Positions 11,670 through 24,000 of a stretch of DNA of 64,000 nt are shown piece after piece (within the stretch, counting starts at the first letter, position 1; every line of letters begins with the position of its first letter). This DNA comes from Adenanthera pavonina. Its lineage: Eukaryota > Streptophyta > Magnoliopsida > Fabales > Fabaceae. The notes beneath the pieces were generated by a model, which was not told where the DNA came from, did not search any database, and saw nothing but the letters and a program-made list of their open reading frames with translations. Location of the stretch: the NCBI GenBank assembly GCA_026686845.1, contig JAIVEN010000012.1, positions 3,226,501 to 3,290,500 of the forward strand, given 5' to 3'. Position numbers and translations under genes: made by a program.

Positions 11670-12240
11670 ACTAGATTGGACGGTTTGACTGGTTGGACTG
11701 GGAACTAGTATTAAATCCGGTCTAAAAAAAGAGCAAAATCGACATATCACAAAACTAGTGAGACTCAGTCAAAAGTTGGCCAAAAAGGGCTTGAACCGGT
11801 GAAAACTAGTTGTTAACTAGTCAAAAGTTTTTTTTTTTTAGTTTTTAAAATAAAATAACATGATTTTTAATACTAAATAGCATTATTTTTTTATAAATTT
11901 TTTTCTTTTAATATTATAATATTATATCAGTATTTTTATTATATATAATTATTAATAATAATAAATTTAATTAACAAATAATATAAAAATAGAATATTAA
12001 TTGACTATTTTATATTCAACATATAATTATAGGTAAATATTAACTTATTTATATTTTAATATTAGGTTTTCAAACTTATCAATAATATTTTTTAATAATA
12101 TAGAACATATAAAATTAAAAAAATTATTAATTTTATTACTACCAGTTTAATTATAGTCCAACCAGAACTAAACCATTAAACCTTAAATCGTTATCTTGAT
12201 CAGTTTAATTACTGATCCAATTTTTAATACCTTCGTTTTT
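11670..12240. repeat. Possible fold-back (MITE-like) element, ends not fixed
   Basis: The left part reads GGACGGTTTGACTGGTTGGACT, here split for length as GGACGGTTTGAC and TGGTTGGACT. The right part (about 12157-12185) contains AGTCCAACCAG and AAACC motifs that are its approximate reverse complement. The middle is very AT-rich. Such GGTTTGACTGGTTGG-type arms are common in non-autonomous plant transposons, but I could not find a target-site duplication. Confidence 0.35.
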
Positions 12241-12472
12241 CCCCAACAATTCTAAGACTAAGAATTTTTTTTTGGTACAATTAATAGGAAAGAGTTGGTG
12301 AAAAAAAATGGGTTATCGTGATGTGTTGCGTAGCCCAACTGGGCTTCACTAACAAACGGGTCCAGATTGAAGCTTTGGGGCATTTTGTAATATTATATTT
12401 TAATTCTTTTGTTCTTCTTTGTTTTTGTCACATTTTAACTCCTTTGACTAAGGTCCAAAGTTCTGTTTTTAT

Positions 12473-13218
12473 AACCATAATATAAGTTGGGGTGGAAATA
12501 GATTAGATTATATTAGGATTTAACTAAATAGATCAAATCTGTATTATAAATTTAAAGTCTCAGCCTGACCTATTAGCATATATAAAGTTTTATTTTAAAC
12601 TTAAGTCTGAGTCTTCTAAAAGTCTGATCAGACTTAAAACCTATTTAAAGACCTATTAAAAAGTATGATAAAAAAACAAAACTATCAACTTTAATTTGAA
12701 AAAAAAACACTTCAAACTTTAAATTTCTACTCATAAAATGCATAATTCATATATATTTATCTTATGATATATATGTTTAAGTAACACAATGGAAAAATAA
12801 CTAATCTCTTTACTTTTATAAACCTCACCCGCTTGATATCTTTTCTTGTGACTTTGTCGATATAGGGCTTTTCACATATTAACTCACTTACTCTCATCCT
12901 GCAATACAAAAAGTAGTGATGAAGGATGTCTCAGCATATACAATAATTGTCCCTACACCTATTTCAATCCATAAAAAATAAAGACATTCATAAAAGTAAT
13001 TTATATTAATTATATTATATATCTTTGAATAGTACTAAATAATAATAATAATTTAAATAAGTCTAATCTAATAGATTTTAGGTTAGACCTTACTTAAATA
13101 GATCATACTAAATGTGCTTATTTGTAAGCTTGATTATGTCAAATTAAGCTTTATATAAGTCAAACTATAGGCTATTGTTAAGAGCATAGCTTATTCACAT
13201 CTTTAATCATAACCATAA
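12473..13218. mobile_element. Candidate non-autonomous element (MITE), about 730 bp, 8-bp repeat flanks
   Basis: AACCATAA occurs at 12473-12480 and 13211-13218. The intervening 12481-13210 begins TATAAGTTGGGGTGGAAATAG and its other end, read in reverse, has GATGTGAATAAGC. Inside, lines such as TAGATTAGATTATATTAGG and CTAATCTAATAGATTTTAGG form inverted arms. The 8-bp flank suits hAT. The terminal repeats are weak, and the flank motif is also part of the tandem duplication that follows, so the boundaries are uncertain. Confidence 0.4.
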
Positions 13219-13411
13219 AAAATATTGCTTTTGATGGCATGTAAGTCAAAATATGCAACATTTATTATATCCCTACCATCACTATTTAACAGCAACTATC
13301 TCTTAAGTACAACCATAAGAAATATTCCTTTTTGATGGCATGGAAGTCAAAATATGCAACATTTATTATACCTCTTCCATCATTATTTAACAGTAACCAT
13401 CTTTTCTTATT
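13211..13411 (+). repeat. Tandem duplication of about 100 bp
   Basis: 13211-13309 and 13311-13411 are near-identical units. Both start AACCATAA and both contain GATGGCATG(T/G)AAGTCAAAA and TATGCAACATTTATTATA. They differ at scattered bases. No coding function is seen. Confidence 0.8.
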
Positions 13412-16400
13412 ACTTTCTATCTTTTAGGAAAAAAAATCAGAAGCATATAAGATAATTTGCATCTTTATCACCTTTTTCAGTTTTATTTTTTTCATTCCAT
13501 TCTATATCGTGTACCAAAAGAGCCCATAGAAACTAGGTTAAGACAAATTTTGTGTACAAGCCTTTATTTTATGTTTTTTTCATTTCCTTCCACAAAATGC
13601 TTTTTTTTTTCTTTTTCTTTTAGGAAATGGACTCTTTGCTAAATCAAAACTTTTAACATGCAGTATCATTTTAAACTGTGCAACCCTTGGAATTATCCCA
13701 TGAAAGACGACCATGTCTAGGTTGACATGCAAGATAATAACTATATAATTAATTAACCTAGTGGTGTGGTACATTATTAGTATCATAAACTCCGAAATAT
13801 CCATCAAATCTAGGTGGTTATAAGTTATAAAGGAAGGTCCTATGTATCCCTTTCAATGATTTCCTGAATATTCAACGACAATTCTGATCAAACCAACCCA
13901 AAGTGATACAAAATTACAATTTCTTTTATCCAAGCAATTAATATATTAATTAATGTCGTTTTTTACTTTGAAAGTGACAAATAAAAATAAATTATTTTTT
14001 TCTCAAAAGTGATTATTAAAAAGAAACAAAGGGTATGATAAGCAAGTGCTTTGCAATTTATTTTTACCTTTGGTATCAATAAATCGTTTAATCATCAGCA
14101 ATTAGTCGGACATAATATATTCATCATGCGACTTTCTATGAATAAATCAAACTTCCAGAAAATTTAGACCTTTCACCATATGTCTCTCTCTTGTTAATTA
14201 AAAAAAAAAAATGTCTCTCTCTGTCTCACGCAGGATGGCGCACAGATGATTCCAAGTGTTTCATGGGGACCTAGTTTCTACTAAATTTCTTAATCCATCA
14301 GGCCCAAAACTGTTAAGTCTACTACTGGGCTTACAGCTGACAATGGACCATGCCTGACTCCACTAATATGACGGCAAGAAGATGGGCCAGCCCAGTAACA
14401 CGAGGGACCCAAATATGTATAATTTTAAGGGCCCGATTGGGAAGAAATTATATTTGGTTTATTATTTATTTGGGATCTTAAGAATATATATCTTGGGCTA
14501 GTGGGTTGAAATTATAAGGCTCTTATCTACAAGCTAGTTGAATATTTACTACCAAGATTTGTTAAAATTGCCAGAAAACACAATTGCGAGATATCCGTGG
14601 TACTCGAAAAGAAAAAATTGGTTGAATATTTACTTATTTAGAGAAAGAATAGTCTGCTTATGTCTTTGATATTTTATGAGTATTTTCACGGTATTGGTAG
14701 AATTTTGTCGTTTATAAAGCATATTCTATATGCTCAATTTCCACTTGGTCATGGTAAAGATACAGTTGCATAGGTGTAACAGCCTTTAAATAATAGATAT
14801 GAGAAAACTATTTGCTTATGATATTTAGACTAATTAAGTAACAGTTAGCTCTATGCTATGCTTAGTATGGTAGGCCAGGAGAGAGTTTGGATAAATAAAA
14901 CATAAAAATCATAGGAATATTAATTAAATAGAAAAAATAAGTCTAATGATAACAGCAATAAAATATATGGCTTCAAAAATAAATAAACATTAAATAGGAA
15001 AGGTAGGTTGAAAATATATAAATAAACCATAGGTAATTTATTCTTTCAAATAAAAAAATATAATAATAATAAATAAAATACAAGGTGGTATTGACAAAAA
15101 AGATAATATTTATTGAGATGGATAGTTAGACAATATCAAAACCTTAGTGCATAAGTTAACTTAAAGAGCACGCATCCACTTAAAATATACAAAAGTGGCG
15201 TCACATTCCAAGTAAACCAAATTATCATTTCGAACTATTATTTTTTTTAATTCAAATAGGTTTATGATACATTTTTTTTTATTTTTATCTAAATTTTATT
15301 TTTTTAAATTGGGATTATTTTAAAAAAAATTTTACAAAAATGTAATGTAAATAATATCTTTCTTTCCTTTAAATAATTATTATACAATATTGTTTCAAAG
15401 AAATTTAGTGTTATATATTATATTGAGAAGTTTTCATATTAGTAAGTTATTAATAATGTGAGGTAATAAATTAAAAAATTTCATAAATTATATAAGTAGT
15501 GGTTCATCAATTTTTTGTGTGCCTGAGTTCATCGGTTGGCTTCCTGCAAAATTACTAAAATATATTATATCAAATAATTATTAATATATTTAATTTATAT
15601 CATTAGTTATTGATATTTGTGATTCTTTACTATAGGTGTATTTTAACTACTTTTTCCTCTGCTATCTTATTACTTTAACTTTTCCATTATTTTATCTCCT
15701 ACATTTTTTCTTGTTTTTAAATTTCCCTTCTACATGTATGTTTCTCTATTCAAATTTTCCTCCTCCTACACGTGTAACCTTTTGTTTTATTGACTATGTA
15801 ACCTTTGATTAATGACAAATATTAAATCCCTATTTTTTGTATGATGATCTCACCTTTTTCTTAACTTATAATCATTCTGGTGCAATGCAGAGGTCAGTTT
15901 TCTAGCTTTTCTGAAATTTGATAGCTACTTTGGTCACTACAAATAATTATAATTTTTAAAATATTAACCTAAAATCATATGTTTGTCCCTACAATGCATA
16001 AGAGAGATAATAATTTAAAAAGTTTTTAGGGATTATACTCAGATTTTAACATTTAAACTTAATTTAAAGTTGAAAGAATAAAAAAATTTTTATATTGAGT
16101 TGGATAGTATAGTTCCCTATAAATTTTATATTATATTACTTCTGATTTCAAATATATTATAAACTACTTCACAAATATCTAAAAAAGTTTTAAATCTTTT
16201 AAATTTGTTATAAAATTAATTTATTTTTTAGGTTTATTCTTAATTAAATATTGTAGTTTTCTGATCATAAATTTAATTGTCTTTTTCTCATTATTTAATT
16301 AATAAAAAATATTTATAAAGAATTTTATTTAGTGATCCAAATGTATCATGGATGATATTTTGGATTAGGAGAACTTTTTTTCAAATACCTTATAAATATA

Positions 16401-16554
16401 TATATATATATGAGTATATTGAATATTATTGATATTATATTATACTAATTTTTAAAACACAAGTCTACACACAATTTTTTCAAAAATAAAATGAAGAATA
16501 ATTAAAAAAAGAGAGAGACATGGCCAGCTGTTCTCTTACTTGAGAATTGAGAGC
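13412..16554. other. AT-rich intergenic DNA upstream of the first PP2-B gene
   Basis: No gene or clear transposon recognised. It contains the micro-insertion at 14180-14222. Short open frames here (for example around 13457-13807) show no protein family features. Confidence 0.55.
14180..14222 (+). repeat. Micro-insertion: 19-bp poly(A)-tailed insert with 12-bp TSD
   Basis: ATGTCTCTCTCT at 14180-14191 and 14211-14222 flanks TGTTAATT followed by A's. The flank is partly simple CT sequence, so replication slippage is a possible alternative. Confidence 0.55.
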
Positions 16555-16562
16555 TATATATA
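16555..16562 (+). promoter_or_regulatory. Probable TATA box of the first PP2-B gene
   Basis: TATATATA stands 48 bases before the start codon at 16610, leaving room for a 5' leader of roughly 15-25 bases. The short transcribed leader GAGAGTGTGAAGG is similar to that of the paralogue (GAGAGGTGTGAAG at about 37480). Confidence 0.5.
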
Positions 16563-16609
16563 CGAAACTCCATTTTGAGAATCCTGAGAGAGTGTGAAGG
16601 GAGAAGAAG

Positions 16610-16882
16610 ATGAAGACGGCGGACATATCAAAGGTTTTGCCGAGGGATTGTATTTGCAAAATCATTTTATTCACGACGGCGAGGGACGCGTGCCGATCAT
16701 CCGCCGTTTGTTCCGCCTTGAAAGAATGTGCAGATTCCGACGACACATGGGAAGCTTTTCTGCCGTCCGATTGCAACGAGATGATCGCTGAATCCTCCTC
16801 TCCAAACTTGATTTCTCTTCCCAAAAAGCAACTCTACCTTCATCTCTCTGATCATCCCCTCCTTCTAGCCAATCACACTATG
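16610..16882 (+). CDS. PP2-B gene 1, exon 1 (F-box)
   Basis: Starts at the first ATG after the leader ([14 protein letters not shown]) and ends in ATG at the donor GTAATA, phase 0. It encodes 91 residues including the whole F-box. The ending NHTM matches NHM in the paralogue. Confidence 0.9.
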
Positions 16883-18000
16883 GTAATATTTCATTAAATA
16901 ATTTTACTCATTGTTTCGCATCAGGATTAAGATTAGCATAGTTAACATCTTTTTATTTTTTTAAAATTATTATTTATTTTATTAAAAAAGCCAAAAAAAA
17001 GTTGTCAGACTCTTTTTGTGGGACTCAATATTATTTTCATTTACTTTATACATAGTATCTTCTCTTAATATTTTTAATATTATAATTTACATTTTTAATT
17101 AATTTTTTATATAATATTTGCGTGTTGGAACCAAAAAATCTTGCCACAGACAATATCATATTCATAATTATAATACGCTGAAAGCTCCGTGATGATTGAC
17201 AATTGTAGGCTCCGCCCTGAAATTAAATTTTACTATACTGGTTTTGAACTTCTTGTTACCATTGTTACTTCCCAGTTTCTTCATGTATTTTTTTTAAATA
17301 AATTTTTTACAGGACACTTTTTTTTTTTGACGATGCAAATGATATAAAATATTGTTTCGATTTCTTTCGCCAGAATTTGCATGAAAGTGTATTCTCCCAA
17401 AAAAATTTTTCACGAAAATTTAAATTCCCATAGGTTTTGTTTTAGGTAGTAACCCAAGAGCAGTAAGAATCTTTTTGAGAATGTTACTTGTTTCTTGTAG
17501 ATTTTTTTCATGGAAATGTTCCATGAGAATTTAGCTGTTTTCTTGTAGTGAATGTGAATTGCATTAGAACTCTAATCAAAACACAAAATGAAGATGAGAG
17601 AATGGAGAATGGAGAATGGAAAGGGGATACCATAATGTATATATACTTGGTTATAATTTAGACCGAAGAGTTTGTCGAAATTCCAAGCCATAGAGATCTT
17701 GTTTTTAGCTTTCTGGTTGGTTTTTTTTATCCATAGTAATAGTAATTAAAAGCTTCCATCCCTCATTTTCGTAAAGTTTTTTATCATCTATATCTTTTCA
17801 TCTTTCCTCATGCTTGTTTGTATTATATTTTCTTTAATGGAGCAGAGTTTTTCCTTGGAAAAAGAGAGTGGTAAGAGGTGTTATATGTTTGGTGCAAGGG
17901 GCATTTGCATTATCTGGGTAGATACACCCCCATACTGGAATTGGATTTCTATTCAAGAGTCTAGGTATGTATATGCTTTGTTCTTCGCTCTTTTATTTAT

Positions 18001-18032
<32 letters not shown>

Positions 18033-21000
18033 GAATGAATGATACTTTTTTTTGGTAAATGATTGGGCTTATGCCCAAATCTTATTTACAACAGACCAAT
18101 CTTCGGTTGCAAAACCCTCTCTATGAGGAGGATTATACAAAACATGCAAATCAAAATCACAAACGAAGCTCAGATTTGCTAATCTATCTGCACAAGTATA
18201 CCCTTCTCTGTATATATGACTGATCTTAATAACCCAGTCAATATCCACTTCCTTTGCCAGCCGTTTGATGAACTCATTATGAATCTCATCATTTATTGAA
18301 TAGTTAACCAGTCTTGAACCATACTGCACACAATCATAGAATGACTCGCAAGTTCGACAGGCCTCCTTCATCCTTTCTCCTTCAACAGTTTAACATCCAC
18401 CAGCTGTTTACCCAATTTCTTCCCATTACAGTTCCTCAGATTCTCCTCAATTTCTTTAGCACCATTCCTAACAATTGAATCTGGCCTGTCACTTCTCCTA
18501 AATCAACTTCAAACAATCCCTTTGTTTCTCCACTGCCACAAGAACCAACAAGCAACACCAAATAAAGTGCACCACTTAATTCCATAACTCATTCTACTGT
18601 CAGTTAAATTATGATTCATCCAAATTTTCAAAGGAACAGAGATGAAATTGGAAGAATTCATATGTCTAGGCAAAGACTTCCAAAGCTTGAAAGCTTCCAC
18701 AAAATCCTCTAGAACATGAAGAACATCTTCATCATCTTTTTGGCACCTAGCGCAAATTGGTGAGCTACCCACAAGAGCATTTCTACGGACAGCCATTAGC
18801 AGCTTTTCATTAATGGCAAGCCACAGGAATACCTGAATTCGGCATGTACCCTCCCAACTCCAAACCTTCCTCCAAATTTCGTCACCCCCTTCTATATCTT
18901 CACCCCTCAGTTTCTTATACCTACAGTAGAAAAATTACCCATCAGTGATCCCTTCCATCTAATACAGTCATCTCCCTCCGCAACACAAGGCACCAGTTTG
19001 GATCTTATTCTGCTGCATACTTCTGGTTAATAAATTTCCATTTCTCCTACTTTCCATTTACCCTCATCTTCTACCATATCAGATACCTTCATATTCAACA
19101 TACTATTCACCAACAGTCTCGTACATCTATCTCTCAAACATAAATCCTCATCCAGCCATTTATGTGTCCAAAAATTAACAGGTTTTCCATTATTTACCTC
19201 TCATCTCATATCCCCTCTAATCTTCGGCCAGAGGTTCTCTAGACTCCTCCAAAGTTGAGTCACTTCCTTTATTGCACAATCTCTTCTCAAATCTACATTC
19301 CTACCATATTTCCCAATGAGAACCTTCGACCATAATTTCTCAGGCTCACTAATCAGACTCCATCCCACCTTGTTCAATAATGCATCATTCATATCAGACA
19401 AATCTCTTATGCCATATCCTCCACAATCTTCCAGCCAATGATAAAATTGTGAGATTTCCAACCTGCAAGCCTTCTATGAATTTTGTCTAACAAAAACTGG
19501 AACTTTCCTTTAGTGCACCTTCCCTGTGTAGTATATGAACCTAAATATCTACCAATTTCATTAACCTTCTTGAATCCAAACATTCTAGTTCAGTCCTCTG
19601 CAGTTCTTTATTCACATTTTTTGAAAATTAAGTAGTCACTTTCTGTATATTTAACCTCTAGCCATAAGTCCTCTGGAACAAATTCAAACACTCCAAAACA
19701 ACCTCAGACTGTTTTTGACTTGCTTCACAAGAAAGCATCAAGTCATTTGCAAATAGCAAGTGAGATATTTGTGTATCCCTCCTTCCCATCTTCAAAGGAC
19801 TCCGCCTTTTTTCTTCAACTGCATCAGCTATGATATGTGACAGTTTTTCCATCCCTAGGACAAATAGGTAGGGTGATAAAGGGTCACCCTGCTTAACTCC
19901 CTTGGATGGGAAGAATTCTTCAGACTTTGCACCATTCTACAAGACCATCATTTTCGGAGTGAATACACATTGTCTAATAGTATTGATTACATGGCCTGGA
20001 ATTCCTATTTCCTCCAAAACTTTAATTAGAAATCTCCAATTCTTCCTGTCATATGGCTTTTCCAGATCAATTTTAATTGCCATGTATCCCTTCTTCTCGA
20101 CATTCCATACATAGTAAGTACTAGCTCCCTAGCAACAATAGTATTATCCTGGATATTCCTACTAGGAACAAAAATAGCTTGGTATGGTGAAACAACTCTC
20201 TTCAAAACAGGCTTCAATCTTTTCACTAAAAGCTATGTTAATCCCTTATATATAACATTGCATGGTGAGATTGGTCAAAATTGATTGACCAATTCTGGAG
20301 CTTCAATCTTCGGCACAACCACAATAAGGGTCTGATTAACATTGGCTATATCCAAGATCAAGCCACATCTTCTCAATTGTTTTGTAGACACTTCCTCCCA
20401 CCACACTGAAAGTTTAATGATAGAAAGTGGCCGGAAAACCGTTGTCCCCTGGTTCCTCGAAACCACCAATGCTGAATATAGCTTTCTTCACTTTTAACAT
20501 ATCAATTCTTCCTCCCCCTCGTTCTAGTGCAGCATTATCAATAGGTCCCCAATTATCTATCGTCAAATGCCACATGCTATAAACTTCTTTGTTAGTTGTG
20601 CTGGCTTCCCAAGAGGGGGGTGAATTGGGAAGATTAAAATTTTCTACAAAACTTTATGAAAGTGAAGAAAGCAAATGTGACAGTAAAACAGAGTATAAAT
20701 GAATAATCAGTAAAAGCAGTAATAGAGAAGGGAAGACACAAAAGTTTATCTTGGTTTGGTCTCTCAATCTTGACCTACGTCTAGTTCCCAAGTCACCACT
20801 TGAGATTTTCCACTATCTTGCAAGAATTCAGTGGGCTTCTTGCAAATGCCACAGTACAACGTTGATGCTCTGTTTTAGAGCTCACACTTTCTCTCTTTGC
20901 ACTCTAACTAAGTGCTTTCTCAATCCCTTGTGATATCCCCTCACAAGAAAATCTTTCTTTCATATAAAGATAAGATTGTTTACAATGAATAAATTCTCTT

Positions 21001-24000
21001 AATCAGAGTGTATATGAAAGTTTAAGTACAAATATTGAAGTATATGAGAGTAAGACTTTGAGTAGATGATTTGACAGAGTTTCAGTATTTACAAAGTTAA
21101 AATCGTTACCTACAACTTCAAATGATGTTATATTTATAGATTTAGGTCTCAATTATACGTTAGAGACAAAATCTATCCGTTGGATAAGTTACCTAACGGT
21201 TACTCTGAAAAACTATCCGTTCACCAACCGCATCTAATGCTTCTGACACACAAAGTCTGAATTTTGGTTGGCCAACAGACAAATTTCGCAGAGACTGAAA
21301 GCTAAACACCTCAACGTTGAATATTCGAAGTTCGTCTGTTACGAAGCAAAGTTCAAAGTTTGGTCTTTGGAAAATGTTTCTATGTTGGAACATACGAATT
21401 TTCAAGTAAAATGTTCTTCTTAAATGTGTGAACAGTAGTTTCATTTTGCTACAGTGTTTTCAAAATTCGAATTTTGATACCCAAAATTCGTCTGTTAGAG
21501 GGCAGTTCACTAAGGGAGAATAGTTCTTTTATTCGAAATTCGAATTTTCAAACTGCCAAGTTCGTCTGCTAGAAAGGCCTCTTTTCAGACTAAATACAAA
21601 GTTCGAATTTCTAAATACTATTATTCGTATGTCAACATATCATTATAACAGACTCAAAAGCTTTGTTTCTGAAATTCGAATTTTCATGTTCAAAGTTTGT
21701 CTGTTAGTGAGTCATCTTCATGTTTTTTCCAAACTTAGTTTTCAGATGAACTTTGACATATCCTCGGACGAATTTTTCATTTTTCATAAGTTGTATTTTC
21801 TTCTGAAATTCGAATTTTCAAAGTCCAAAGTTCGTCTGCCAGAGAACGCTATTTTCAGACACGTATGAAAGTTCGAATTTCTCAAGTCAAAATTCGTCTG
21901 TCAGAGAAACTTCTTTTTAGACTTGTTCATTTTCAATATAAAATTCGAATTTTCAAATCCAAAGTTCGAATTTTCAAAACAGTATATCAGTATAAGTATT
22001 TCAAACTTCATTTGTTAGTTGGTGTTTTTCAAATATTCCATAGAATCATAGTTTTAAAACATCTTTTTGCCAAATTAAAGTTTTTTACTCAATTTAAACA
22101 AGGCTGTAGATTTTACATCTATTCTTGTGCTGGTTTTTCTTGAATTTCTCCACTTGAGATTATTTGTGCATCTTTGATATCTTCTCTCCAAGCTCTAGAA
22201 CGTTGGTTTGGAATCATCAAAACACTTGATTCAACATTCTCCCCCTTTTTTATGATGACAAAACAACTTACAAACTGGATTAGTACTTGGGTTTGCTTTA
22301 ATAAGCTCCCCCTCAACATATGTATTATAATTCAAAAGATATCATGTACAATAGATCAAGCAAGGAGATTCATTCATTCATTCAAAGTTCAATACAAGGA
22401 TGCAATCATAGAATTCAAAACAGAGCAATTTTCATTTCATCAAACAGTCACTTTTACAAGATATAACACAAACATAATACAGAAGAACAACAAAACATCA
22501 TTACAAAATACTACAAGAAGAACTAAGCATTTCAATAAGTTCTAAACACTATTTCTTGGACTTGGACTTCTTGCTGTAAGTCTTGCTAGAAGACTTTCCA
22601 GTTTGTCCGGATATCTTCTCCCCCTTTTTGGGATCATCAGGAAGGTGAACAAAAATAGCAGGAGGAAGGATCTGAGACACTGGAATAGCCTAGAGAGGCA
22701 CAGGGGCAAAAGGCATTTCTGGATTGAGCTTTGGCAAAGATCCAGAAACTTCAGAACTCGTGTCCTCATCCTCATCCTCATCAAAGATTTCAATTGTTCC
22801 GAAATTTCTTGCCTTGTAACTACCAATTGGGCCCTTCGTGCCTCCGAGAGACCATAGGATGTAACAGGTGAGGGAGCAGGAGGAGGAAACATTTCTTCAA
22901 GCTTTCTTCTCTGAGCTTGCAAGAGAGCATTGTGTGCAGTGGCTTCCAAATCAACAAAAGGCACAATGCTCCTTTCTTCATTAAGGGCAGCTTGTATGAA
23001 TGGTGAAGTGGAGATGGCTGCCACTAGTCTCTCAACTTGCTCAGATTCTTGAGTGGAAAGAATTGAACCCTGAGCACCTGTTGGAATGGGCTCATGAGAG
23101 CTAGGTTCCTGAGGACCTTCCTCCTCCATGGCATAGTCCAAGGGAGGACTAGGACTTGTCTCATTACTGGAGGCCTCTGGTGTGCTCAACATCAGGAACA
23201 GGAGAGGCCAGCTCAAATGGGCTTGGAGGCTCAGGAGTTGGAGACATAACAGATTCAGAGAATCCTAGCTGAGGTGGAGCTGATGTGGCAGGAATGGCCT
23301 TCCGAGTGTCTTCATATGCATCAGCAACCATTTTCATGTTCTTGGCCAACTGGTGGATCTAATCTTGCAGATGAGCAAACTTGGCATTTTGCTCATCCCT
23401 GATGCTTAGTATGAGTGTAGACAAACTGTCATACAACTCAGTGATCTTGGTTGGTTTGGCACGAGATGAGGGAGTAGATGGAATTGGAGCTTGAGCAGGC
23501 CGAAATGGGGATGGAACAGGCTGAGAAGGCTGAGGTGTAGGTCTTGGAGGAGCCTCAGAGGTACCTTCTTGCTGCAGGTAGGCATCTTCATCAAAGAAGT
23601 AATCTTCAGTTTTTCCAGCTCTCTTTCCAATCCATCTTCCATCTTTCTTCTTTATGCCCATTCATTGCAGCTCTTCTTCCTTGAAGATTTCAGTAGACTT
23701 TCCTTTTCCTTTCTCAAGGTGCTGAATTCTGGCATATTGAAGGATCCTTGAGATGATTGCTGCATAAGGAAGTGTAGAGTCTTTTCTCTGATCCCTAGCC
23801 TTGATCATGCGTTGGAGAATGATATGTCCCATGTTGATAGGCTTCCCATGCATGATTGCTGCCATTACATGTGCCTCTGCCCTTGTGATCAGATTGAAAC
23901 TACCTCATTTGTTGAAGATAATCCTAAACATTATATAGTGTAGGATCTTCACTTAAGCACTGAGGTTAGTGGGCTTGGGCAAATTTATGGGTGGCCTATT

